From Adiantum capillus-veneris (lineage: Eukaryota; Streptophyta; Polypodiopsida; Polypodiales; Pteridaceae): 64,000 nt of DNA. Both the position numbers and the translations under genes were made by a program. A model generated the notes under the pieces. That model had not been told where the DNA came from and did not search any database. It saw nothing but the letters and a program-made list of their open reading frames with translations. The stretch's first letter is position 1. Each line of letters begins with the position of its first letter. Below are positions 1 through 10,673 of the stretch, one piece after another. The stretch lies in NCBI GenBank assembly GCA_014529385.2, contig CM043966.1, positions 91,492,587 to 91,556,586 on the forward strand, written 5' to 3'.

Positions 1-640
1 AGTTTCCAAATCTTTGTTCATACTCAAGATGATGTCTCTTGATCTCACGAGCAGGAGTAGGCTCTTGTTTTACTTCCCACTATTAGATAATTTGAGCTCA
101 ATGAATTTATCCGCATCCAAAACATCTGCAAAATTTGTCAGTCAAAGACTTTGAAGTCTATTCTTCATAGAATTGTGTAAACTTGACACAAATCATGTCA
201 CTTTTACTTCTTGAGTCATCCCTACTAGAGAATACTTAGCAAGGATGTTTAGAAAAATTGATAGTATGATTTGAGATCTCTGGTTCCCTGAGCATAATCA
301 AGAAACTCATTCATGCGATCCAAATGATATATCATGTTTTGATAGTTCTTCTTTAGTTGCATTTTACGATAATCCCACGTCGTTATAGGCTAGGTTGACT
401 TTGTTTTAATTACAATGATCTTTGTGCCATTACTTTGGTTGTCTTCTCTAATTTAAATTTGACCATAATGGCTTTGTTATCTACAAATGAATGAGCCAAA
501 TCAAAGTAATTATCCATACGCTCAATCCAATGCTCAATAACTTTTCCCACATCTTTGCCTTCCCCATTTAAGTTCCTTGCAACTTTTCCCACATCTTCTA
601 ATACACTACCTTGCAAAGGCTATCAATACTCTCTAATGGT
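1..640 (-). pseudogene. Decayed Ty3/gypsy gag fragment
   Basis: Reading the minus strand gives broken pieces of a retrotransposon gag (capsid) domain. One open stretch (616 to 410) contains WIERMDNYFDLA followed by a conserved-looking DNKAIMVKFKLEKT segment. Further downstream, in shifted frames, come NYQNMIYHLDRMNEFL (about 360-310) and LTNFADVLDADKFIEL (about 145-95). These match the usual order of the plant gypsy gag helical domain, which packages the element RNA in cytoplasmic particles. Several stops and frameshifts separate the pieces, so it is inactive. The element runs off the left edge, so LTRs and pol cannot be seen. The family call rests on motif memory, not a search. Confidence 0.6.
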
Positions 641-2792
641 TCTAGCATAATGTACTTTGTGAACATTGTGGCATCCTGCAACCATTAGATCGTAGTTATC
701 CCACTCTACAAGTATGTCCTCTGGATTATTCCAGACATCTCTTCAAGATGAAGGTGCAAACATGTCCTCATTTGAATGGAAATCATACCATTCTTGTGTG
801 AGTGAGCAGTTTGTCATAGGCATCTACATGTTTCTATGGATTGTAGCATTCCTAAAATTGAAATAATCAACAAAGTAAGGAAAATTCTTTGGAAACTTGT
901 ATGGTGTTTGCCATTCATCTGTACACTATATGATGGCAAAGTCAACCAAGCATTGAGTTCTGTTATAGCCATTGAAGAAGATCTTTACAATGTACCTAGC
1001 ACGTACTTGTGTTTGGTGTTTCGGTTGGGCATCAACATACAATTCCCATGCTACATAAAAGTTTGGAACAAGATTATCTCTAGTTCCCTTTGAAGTCCGA
1101 ACCACTTTAAACCCCCAACAAACATTGAACTTGAGAGCATAGTTTAAAAAGGCACTCCTTGAAAATTAACTTGGGAGTTCTTCTAAACGGCTAAGGAGTT
1201 CTATCTTAAAAGAACAAGAAAAGGAGAGAGAGAAATTTGTACACATGGATACCAAAATTGATTCTACATTCTTTATTCATCAAAATTTGAATTTTATGGA
1301 TGTTATTTTGTATGTCATTAAGCTAACTCTCCAAATACTCTCATCACTAGAAATTCCCTTAGACCTCTCATACAACATTGAGGTCAATAGTTATCTTCTA
1401 ATCTTTTCTTTCCTATGATTGTTGCAAAGGCTTTAGATTTCTTGGAAACTTCAGTAGTCTTAAGCATTTGTAAATGCATTTCCAAGTAATAGTACATATC
1501 CCCTAGGCCTAGACACGTCCTAAGCTAGAGTAGCCTGAGGTTGGAAAACCAATTCTTTGGGCTATCATCAATATGGATAAAGAATTGATGGAGCAGCTCT
1601 TAGTTATGAGTGAGATAGCTACGATAAAAACTCTTCGAGCAAGTCATGATCCCTGGCATTGCAAGGACTTTGGTCCCAATCTCAAGGTAAGAGGGTTCCC
1701 TTACATCCCTTGGTAATTGTGTCTCCATATTGTTGAGCACTATGGCCAAGACTTTGTTTCCCTTGCCTAAAGCATTCAAATGTCACCTTAGGAGCCACTG
1801 CTAACTAGAAAACAAACATTCAAAAATCCTTAATAAACTTGTATGTCACTTCAATCAATTTTTTATAACACAATACCATGAAAATCTACAGAAGAAGACA
1901 ATTCAAGCAGGTATCACCAATCAATGTTACTCATAAATGCTCATGAATACTAAGTACTCCTTCTCAAACAAAATGCATGAATGCGTGCATGATGCATGAC
2001 TAACCCGACTACTACTATTAGGCTTCAAGCTATCCCCATAACCTTAGCCTTTGACACCAAGTGAGATATACTCCTCCCCATGGGTCTATGCAAAGATTAT
2101 ACAATTTATATTTTTATAAATTTCAATTTACATTAGAGCTGAAGAATCATTTTCATAGGGGAGGAGTTCTTAGCATTTGAACAACATGGAGTTTAAGCCA
2201 TGAACTGGACTACATCCAGAGGTACCTAGTGACTAGTACTACCCTTGAATGTGTGGTATGAAGGAAAGCATACTCAAGAAGATGACTAAGTGGAGGGCCA
2301 TAAGAGAAAATTTATACTCTCAAAGGGGCCCTATAAGGAGGTTTGTCTTTGCATCTCTTGTCCAAAGTGGGCAACCCGATGAAGTACATAAATGCTTTGT
2401 CAAAACCCTATCAACCAATTTATCATTGGAAAGATCTTAGATAGTAGGTTCTAAATTCCATACTCTGACAAATTGGCATTGATTTGACCCAAAATTATGG
2501 TCTCCCCATTGAATCTAAAATGTGGGAAGAGATTCCATTATAAGACAGATTTGTCACATCAAAAAATGAAAGATTCTATAATATAAGAAATCTGATGGCA
2601 TACTATATATCAATAGAAAACAGATCTTGATGAGTACATTCTAAATCCAAAAGGTTCGACAAGTTTTGATTTCATTTGTAAAAAATTTACCGTGAATCCA
2701 TTTTGGACAAGAGAGAGAAAGTCAAAGTCCTTATAAGGCCCCTTTGAGATTCAAAAATTTTGTCACTAAATTATATGTGGACACCACATTGT

Positions 2793-2814
2793 GGAGAGAG
2801 AGAGAGAGAGAGAG
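2793..2814. repeat. (GA)n microsatellite
   Basis: An uninterrupted run of about 11 GA units lies in AT-rich intergenic DNA. It creates a spurious Ser/Leu-rich minus frame. Confidence 0.9.
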
Positions 2815-5020
2815 TTGAGAGACGAGTGAGGGTGAAAAAGAGAATGTTTAAATGCCCGATCTAAATGAAACAGGAAACCATGAATTAATGCAAGGACGAA
2901 ACATGGGTATACCATAACTTCAAAATATAGATCACTAGTAGACGCAACTGACCATGTGCAGGTCCACCCATCCACTTCCACTCCTACTTGGACAGAGAGA
3001 GTTCAATTTATAGGGAGCGAGCTAGAATACCTCCAACTTATCTGAGCTAGACATAAGCTGAGGCCGCTTTATCTCCCTCCATGAACTTGAGCTCTAAAAG
3101 GATTCCAAATACTAGTAGGTGGTACTAGGAAATTAGCACCAACCGTACCATTTTAGGAACCACGTCTCTTCAATGCCCAACATATACTATTTAGGCAAAG
3201 CCAAGGCAAAATCCCGAATGTGTTAGTTGTGTAGGTTGTTTAATCTCCGACACACTAATCATGTAGATCTAGGTAGTACCTTGGATCCAACAAAGCCTGA
3301 GATCATAGACCCTTTCATATTAGGCTAAGAAATGTAGGTGATCTTATTCTTGTAGTGATGTTGTTATGAGAAACATAACACATGAGTCCCCAATCAAAGT
3401 AGAGTCTTACATATGCACAAACAATCATTTCCAAACAGCCAGATTGTACAGGGTCTCTACCCTTACACATCTACCATAGACCATAAGAAGCACCCAATCC
3501 AAGACAGTAAACCATAATCCAGTCCCATCACACGTGTGAGCACTCCACCCATCTTAGGGTGATGTAACCACTTTAGTACATACCATGGCTAGAAAAGTTT
3601 TGATAGCGTTTTGGTAGTATAATTGATCCAAGAGCCACACAACCACATCGGCTTCCACCATCAAAATCACAATCATAATCCATATGGGATATCAATTCCA
3701 TATTCCTTATTGAAGCAACTCCAACACTTGGAGTTTAACCATACACACTGAAATCCATCTAAGCCAGCACACACATGACTCTCATAGCGTGAACTTTTTA
3801 TGCATAAAAGAAGTCTGACCAGTGACTAAGCATGACTTCAAAATCCCATTTTGATAATCTTCATCTACGAATAAATGATGCACTATGACCACACCTCACC
3901 CTCTTAGCACATAGAGCTAGTTTTAGACCTAGAAGGGTGGAAATTAGTATACACATACACATGAGACATCCACATTCATCCATGAGGTTCCACTCATAAT
4001 ATGAAATCATCATATCAACCCAATGATGATGCAAAATAGCCCCAACATTTCAATCAAGTATATGCCATAACATCACATATATGGAAAAAACATTGTTTTC
4101 CTGTTTTTGAATGCATGCATGACAGACAAAAGGAAGTATTTGACATAAAACCAGTACTTTAAGATCAACCTTAAAACATAGACTAACACCTTATCACATC
4201 ACTTTTACCATATGAGATTTATGCAAAAAATTGTGACACAAAAAAAGCTATCTTATCCGTATATCCTTGTATAAGTTGGAAATAGAGTTGCAGAGAAACA
4301 CACACACAACTTAGAGAAGATGAAGAAGCTCAAGGCACACAATAAAGAGTATATTGCTTAGTGCACAATGGAAAGATCAGTTAGCCCTAGAGTGATGGGC
4401 ATATATTCAATGCACGAGGGAAAAACCTCCTAATGAGGGAAACCCACAACTCTATATGGTACTCCCCCTTGGTAGCACCCCTACGCACGTAGGTAACCTC
4501 GTACAAGGAACGTTTAATAAATTACATTGACGAAGTGATATCAGCAACCTAAATACATTGTTTAGTAAGTTTAATCAAGGGTTCGATTTGGCTAAGTGGG
4601 TTCCTTCTTCCGATGAATCTATATAGTGCTTCTCCAAGGTGCTTGAGGTCTTAAATATTGAATGTGTGTAGTGGACAACAAGTTGTATTTTGATCATAAC
4701 TCTTTACTCGTGCGGAATTTCACGTAACACACAGAGAAAAAATGTTCTAAATGATGTGTTTTATCTCTCATTCAAAGGGTTTGACCTGATTCATAGCAGT
4801 TTAGGAGTTACAAACAAAAAGATGTCCCTATTGCCTACGTGACGTGAAACGAAAAGTTCTTAATATGCACCTACATGATCATAAACAAACCATGTGCATA
4901 AATCAACATACTAAACAAGATGAAGCAAACATGGAGCATCCTTGTACACATCTCAAAAGCCCATACATGCCCAAGTATACAAAAAAGAAACTACCAAGAG
5001 GGTCGTCGCGCAGAAACAAA

Positions 5021-5021
<1 letters not shown>

Positions 5022-5079
<58 letters not shown>
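5022..5079. repeat. (AG)n microsatellite, about 29 units
   Basis: A 58-bp pure AG tract. It generates false charged (Arg-Glu) and Ser-Leu open frames on the two strands across 4844-5402, which I do not treat as genes. Confidence 0.95.
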
Positions 5080-5083
<4 letters not shown>

Positions 5084-6630
5084 GACTATGGAGTTTAGAG
5101 ATTCTTATCGTGATTGAAAAGTGAATATCGATGGTTAGAAGGCTTCTTGATTTGCCAAAAGAGAGCGTGATGAAAACTATGTAGAGGTTAGCACCATAAA
5201 GTCGATGACAAGCGTGTACACCATCAAAAGAGAAGAGAATATAGTAATCAAGTAGACAAAGAGTGTTCTTCTTCTTCTTCTTACCACGAACAAGAGAGAG
5301 GATTTTATGGAGATGGTGATGGAGATCATGCATCACTTCATCTAATACGTACGTATAGCCTTGCGGTAGTAGACGCAACCATTGGTATTGAAAACTGAGC
5401 ACTAGTGACCTTTTTAAAGGTTTCTTGTTAGGTTAGAGTGCTCCCCAAGTTGAGACAAATAGAAGCATGCTTTTGGGAGTCTTTTCTAAAAACAAGAATT
5501 TGCTTTTGGTGGTAAACTCTCCCCTTTTCCTTCAATTTTTATCGTAAAATTGATTTAAAAATATGACATTATGGAAACTAATGTGATCGTAACTAAACTA
5601 TGTTGTACCGTGATGCCTCGATGTAATTATGACTTTCTCGTACTACTCAAGCGTATTTACGGTGCCATTATTTCATGAAAATAATTCTCATAAGTATCCC
5701 GTTTAATCTCATTCCTTCAATGTACGGCAATTTTGATACCCAACGATGACTAAACATATTATTTTTAGGTTTATGTCATCTTAAACAGCATATCCGTTTT
5801 TCAAAAACACCGAAAAACACAAAAAGCTAAAAATAACGTAAAAAATACAAATTTTAAAAATTGAACCACGGGTTCTTCTTGTCCACCCGAACAAAAAAGA
5901 GAACTTGCTTTTCACTAAAAAGCACCAAAAATTATAAAAAACTAAAAATCGCATTTGAAAAGCAGATTTTTACAAAATCAAATCATAGTATCCTAGAGAC
6001 TCGTAGATTAAGGATTCATCTCTACTTTTCACATAAAAACACCAAAAAGCTAGAAAAAAAAAACAAAACTGAGCCAAATGTCCATATGACTTAGTGGAAT
6101 ATGAAAACGACCTTTCTTTCGATCTTAAAACCTTACAACATTGTCCAACAAGCATTCTAGACCAGATCTATTTTTCTTAGTTTTAGAAGAGACCCAAAAA
6201 TCGGGGATCTTACAATTGATGTTGGCGTCCGATGATTCCACAGGGAGAGGAGGCTCTGTCGCTGACCACCTTCCCCTCCTTGGGTGGCACCATCACCAAA
6301 GCCGTATACATGTACCACTGGCCGTCATTTTTGCACAATGCATGGAGGGGTGACCTCCACCATGTCCAAAAAAGAGGGAGGAGGGGTCATGGATGGAGCA
6401 GAGAAAGCTTGGATGGGGCTGTAGGGCCCTCACCCATGAGGACCACCCAGCCATGTAGGGAAAATGCCACCATGCCAGTCCGTGCCACCAACTCGACTAC
6501 GATACCACCACCCTGCCGTCGTGCATCTCTCTGCCTCTTGCAGCTCGCAGGCCATAGAAGCATAGGAAAGAGCTCTCTCCGAATCCTACATTCCTGTCAA
6601 GTTTTGACTAGAAGGCCTTGATTTGTTTCG

Positions 6631-7090
6631 TGGCAAAACTCACAAATGGTGAGTATAAATATATTAATAAGAATTATAAATTATAAATAAAGTCATGCTC
6701 GTGCCGAGCCGTGACAATACCCAACCTAATAACAATCGCGATCATGAAGGCCTTGAATTTTAATTTCAACCTTATTCATGAAATTTTTTATGCAAGGGGT
6801 TTTTTTCGGTTATGATGACCTCCCATGATTTTTGCCTTCTAGGCATTAGAGATAAGATTGTCTCCAAACAAACAAGGCGGTCTTACAAAGACTTGCCATT
6901 TATCTAATTTTTTATCTAATGGTGTTGACAGCACAAGCTACAATCATGTGGACAACGTTACAACATGATTGCATAGATTATGTGGGTGTGTGGGTTCATG
7001 TTAAGTTTAAGGTCCCTCTGCACCTCAAGACTCATTTGTATTTTTGTAAGGGCCTTTATAATACAAAACTCACAATTGTGAGTTTTGCCA
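6631..7090. mobile_element. Candidate MITE with 15-bp terminal inverted repeats
   Basis: The sequence TGGCAAAACTCACAA at 6631-6645 is matched perfectly, inverted, at 7076-7090, giving a 460-bp AT-rich unit with no coding capacity. The right terminus is part of a 24-bp perfect palindrome at 7064-7087 centred on CACAATTGTG. This structure suits a miniature inverted-repeat transposable element. No target-site duplication is visible: the right flank is an A-tract that may have expanded and erased it. A related hairpin, ACTCACACACTATGTGAGT, sits just outside at about 7187-7205. The superfamily cannot be assigned, and the unit could also be chance pairing of related hairpins. Confidence 0.45.
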
Positions 7091-8128
7091 AAAAAAAAAA
7101 AATCTTTTTAAGGTCTTTAAGTTGAGGTATTGAGGTGATGTAAACTCTTCAAAAATTTGCATATATAATTATAAAAAAAAAGCAATACTCACACACTATG
7201 TGAGTGATGTATTTAAAAATCCAAAAGGAATTACAAGAGAGCATTGCTTTCATCTAGCTAGGGCATCACAAGAAAACAATTACTAGTCCATAAAGCTAAA
7301 CTATTTACTAGGAAGCCCTAAACCTATACAATTCAACACAAACCAGCTTTTAAAGGGCATGTTATAAGGAGTTATCAACCCTCTCCTTTATGTACCACTG
7401 GTCCCAGCCATGGGTGCAACGACCCTTGTGCAAAATCAAGGGTGTTCGTAGATCTCGATGGTCGGCACATAAAAACTAACCTCGAGGACAATGACAATGT
7501 TATTTGCGCCAATACCCCCAACCTGGCTAGAATCTTACGATTGTTGGCAAACCCCCCATATCACCTTCCACAAAAAGATCTTCATCGATGGTTGCCACTA
7601 TGGATTCCAAATGTTATGTGCTACCATCACCCATCTTGATTTTGAACATTGCAAACTTCGATGTTTGTTTAAGGGGGAGAACCAATCGATCGTGAACATT
7701 AGTGTGTGGTATATGCTCTTGGTTTGTGGATTACAAAAATGCCTACTCTTGGGCCATTACCATGCTTTCCACTCAAAATTTGACTCGCAGATGGGCATCA
7801 AGCACTTTTCTAGCCCTTTGGCAATCCTCTTTATTAGCAATCTTTTAGTGCCCATTGAGGTAAAATTGGTTAGCGAGTTGGTTTGATCTTTCCAGCTCTT
7901 GGTATTTTTGTTTAATAAATGGGCAAGTCATCAGAGAACTTTGTTATTTACATTTTTGTCTATTTCTCTCCAAAATGGATTTAATAATTTGCCTCTTGCT
8001 TTAAAGAGTCAAGGGGACCAGTGTGTTATCGAGTTTTAAAAATATCTCTTTATTTTGGCTAGTGAATAATCATAATCTTCAACTTTTTTGTAAATTTGCA
8101 GCGATGTGTGTTTTTGGCACACAAAACA

Positions 8129-8198
<70 letters not shown>

Positions 8199-8960
8199 GA
8201 GGCTTACCAGCAACACAGTTTGGAGAAGACAAAACCCCTTCTTGCTGCAAATAGTTCTAAATGAGCTTGCATATTATTTCAACATTTTTCTTATCCTTTC
8301 AATGTGTCACTATTTGCACTGATATGTTGTTTTCATAGTCAATATTTTGACACGTATATCAATGGAAATAGAGACCTCATTCATTTTGACCAAAAAGCAT
8401 CAAGACGCTTAACATTGCAACATTGAAGAGCTCCTAGTAGTGTCACCCCCAAGAAGAGGAATTGGTAATGAGTCAATAAATGATCCCCAATTTAGGATAT
8501 TTTTGTCGAAGATTAGAGATTTTAATGAGGTTTTCTCAAGATTCCTTTCTCAAGTTGTTCAATTTTGATTGTTTGCAAGTTGCTCAAATTGAAGCCGAAC
8601 TGATAGTACTACCTCTAGTTCCAAAGTAGCCAAGGCTTGAGTGACCTTGTTAAATCTTTGGAATCAAGCTTCATCCTTTGGCCACTCCGGAAAGAGTGGT
8701 CACTCTTCTCGATCATGGCACAAATCCTCAATGAAATGCATGGTCAAGAATCTTTTTGGAAGGAGGCATGGTTGCCAAAGTACCAGAAGAATGGGGTTTG
8801 TACAATTTCTTCTCTTGGATCAAGAAGAGATACACACATGCAAGAAACCTTGCACTAAGCTCTCATTTGCAAAGAGATTTGATTTGGCTCAAAGTCCATT
8901 CCGAGGTCTTTGGAACTCACTGTATATATTATTGTGTGCATTAATGTGAGTTCTCTAGCA
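7091..8960. other. Intergenic DNA, no gene recognised
   Basis: Several plus frames of 60-130 codons occur (for example 7491-7886), but none shows a motif, a sensible start context or a partner elsewhere in the window. The only clear structure is the compound microsatellite at 8129-8197. Confidence 0.45.
8129..8197. repeat. Compound (TG)n(AG)n microsatellite
   Basis: About 11 TG units (8129-8150) run directly into about 23 AG units (8151-8197). Confidence 0.95.
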
Positions 8961-9838
8961 TCTTCAATGAGCTAGATGAGCACACAGACGAACCACATCA
9001 TCGATTGTATTGCAAAATTAGGCATGGACCTGCACGTTTTCAACATATCTCTTGCTACTTCCAAGAACAATTTCTTTGCTAGTATCTTATTGGGAGGTAG
9101 GGAAGGGAAATTGGGGAACTTCTTCATCATTAGTTGTACTACAAAATTTTGCATTGACTTGCACATTTTCAACATATTTCTTACTGCTTGCAAGAATAAT
9201 TCCTTTGGTAGCATCTCATTGGGAGAAGGGAACTTGGGGAACTTCTCTGCTAAGGGAAACTTCCTTCTCAGTATGTGCACGTCCTCCCATGTGTTTTAGC
9301 ATTGAGTGGTGGTAAGGGGGGTCTACTCTTTGTTCCCTTGTAGAGTCAAAATAAGTTCTTTTGAATCCACGAAAGATTCTAAGACTTTTCTTCCTCCACT
9401 TGTATTTGATAAAACTCTTCCTAAATATCTTAGTTTAGGCATCTAGGAGTTCATAGCCCCCATAGGTAGGAGTAACATGTTTCCATCCATTCTCTATTGA
9501 TTTTCATTTGAAGGATATCCCTTGGAAAATGTTGCCGTGGTAGCTTCCATTGCACAATTTTTTGTTTTAAATCTATATTTTCTACCTATAGTCATGTAGC
9601 TTCTTGCTCTTTACCTTCAAGGCCTTTAGTTCTAGTCTCCATTTGTAGTTGTAGCTCACTCATTTCAGCACATGTTTTTTTTAGACAATAGACGAGTGAG
9701 CAAGTAAATATTTTTGCGACTACAAGTTGTTAGAGCTTTCCAGAGTGCTTGCTGAGTAGAGACAAGTTGCATTTTCAATAGACTGGTGTCCTCTTCTTCA
9801 ACTATCTCCTTGGCTTTAGGAGTAGCTACAAATTGATC
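8960..9838 (-). pseudogene. Decayed coding-like frame, downstream half, with a 43-residue tandem repeat
   Basis: On the minus strand, 9838-9640 reads as a charged, coiled-coil-like segment including ATPKAKEIVEEED and, after a frame change, AEMSELQLQMETRTKGLEGK. Further downstream (9280-8972) an open frame of 102 codons holds two in-frame copies of a 43-residue unit. One copy contains PKELFLQAVRNMLKMCKSM and the other AKKLFLEVARDMLKTCRSM. The DNA period is 129 bp. An in-frame duplication with amino-acid-level similarity suggests the DNA once encoded protein. The frame continues on the far side of the two large insertions (see 49784-50620). I do not recognise the protein; it may be an old retrotransposon gag-like ORF or a dead host gene. 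Multiple stops make it non-functional. Confidence 0.4.
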
Positions 9839-10613
9839 TGTTAGGAAATAAGACGTAGCTAAATAGATAATTGAGTAGATTACTTAATGGAGAGAGACAG
9901 ATTTATATACACGAGATTATAGAGTAGAGAGAGAGAGAGAGAGAGAGTACACACGATATACGGGGTTCACCCAATGTGGGCTACGTCCACGGGAAAGCAG
10001 CCACTCAATAGTTTTAGTACTTCAAAACAAGAAGTAGTTTACAAAGGGATTATACCCTTAATGGAGCTCCCGCCTTGCTTCACTCTCACCACCTCACACT
10101 CACCTTGTTGCATCAACTTCACACTATAAAATGTGTGTGAAATGGCCTCCTTTTATAGGCCAAAAGGGCTGCCCTCTCTTATGAGAGACAGCCATGTGTA
10201 GCCGCCCTTGTGCGAATAAGTCCAAATCGGACCCTCCAATCTGCCCATGTGTGAATAAGTCCAAATCGGACCCTCCAATCCGCCCATGTGTGGCCTCCCT
10301 TGAGAAGACAAGTCCGCTTTTGAATTCGGCCACCGGCCACCGGCCAACCGACCGGTTGTTTTTCGACCACTTTCCGGTCGCCGTCCGGCCATAATATTCC
10401 GGCGAAAAAGAATATTCCGACGAAAAAAAAGTCTCGGGGGCCTCCGTCCCCGAGGCCTTTAAAGTTGCCCCTGATTCTTGTCCGTGAAAATTTTGGTTTC
10501 CGGTGAGTGATTTTCCTTCACGCACGATGGCTTCTCCTCATAAATGGGGGGCTTACAAATGTGCGCTTTTACCACAGAAAATTACAAGGGTAAATCAGGC
10601 TCCATACTTAACA
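9839..10613 (-). repeat. 3' LTR of the copia element
   Basis: This 775-bp LTR starts TGTTA and ends TAACA, giving short inverted termini. Its right 280 bp reappear at about 14066-14349. It contains a (GA)n tract at 9926-9947. It also contains two copies of a block around CCAAATCGGACCCTCCAATC (near 10221 and 10261) and a GC-rich stretch of repeated CCACCGGCC near 10330. Confidence 0.92.
10151..10157 (-). promoter_or_regulatory. Likely LTR TATA box (TATAAAA)
   Basis: On the minus strand the 3' LTR reads CCTATAAAAGGAGG here, about 455 bp inside the LTR from its U3 end. This is the position and sequence expected of a plant LTR promoter. The equivalent region is absent from the shortened 5' LTR. 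Confidence 0.6.
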
Positions 10614-10624
10614 ATCTCCCACTT
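10614..10624 (-). other. Polypurine tract of the copia element
   Basis: Directly upstream of the 3' LTR in element orientation the strand reads AAGTGGGAGAT followed by TGTTAAG. This is the standard plus-strand primer of plant copia elements and fixes both the LTR border and the orientation. Confidence 0.88.
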
Positions 10625-10673
10625 GGAGACTGATCTCCAAACCAAACCTGTGACTGCTTTCCATTCTGGCTTC

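Larger units (their letters stand above)
641..6630. other. AT-rich intergenic DNA without a recognisable gene
   Basis: I find no coding region that I can defend here. Open frames are short and have no motif. Apart from the microsatellites listed separately, 5776-6090 is A-rich with repeated short blocks of the form aaaacaccaaaaagcta. The stretch 6220-6620 is noticeably richer in G and C and holds a 129-codon plus-strand frame with no recognisable domain. The stretch 4250-4560 has a look reminiscent of an old LTR (a run near cccacaactctatatgg), but no boundary or partner copy was found. Most of this is probably decayed transposon DNA (inference). Confidence 0.5.

Noticed and set aside
4844-5402. 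Overlapping open frames on both strands around 5020-5080
   Set aside because: They exist because the (AG)n tract has no stops in either strand; no motif outside the tract.
6232-6621. 129-codon plus frame in a GC-richer patch
   Set aside because: No domain, no homologous copy in the window, no supporting start context; kept only as a note under the intergenic entry.
7491-7886. 131-codon plus frame
   Set aside because: Composition and motif content look random; no support for coding.
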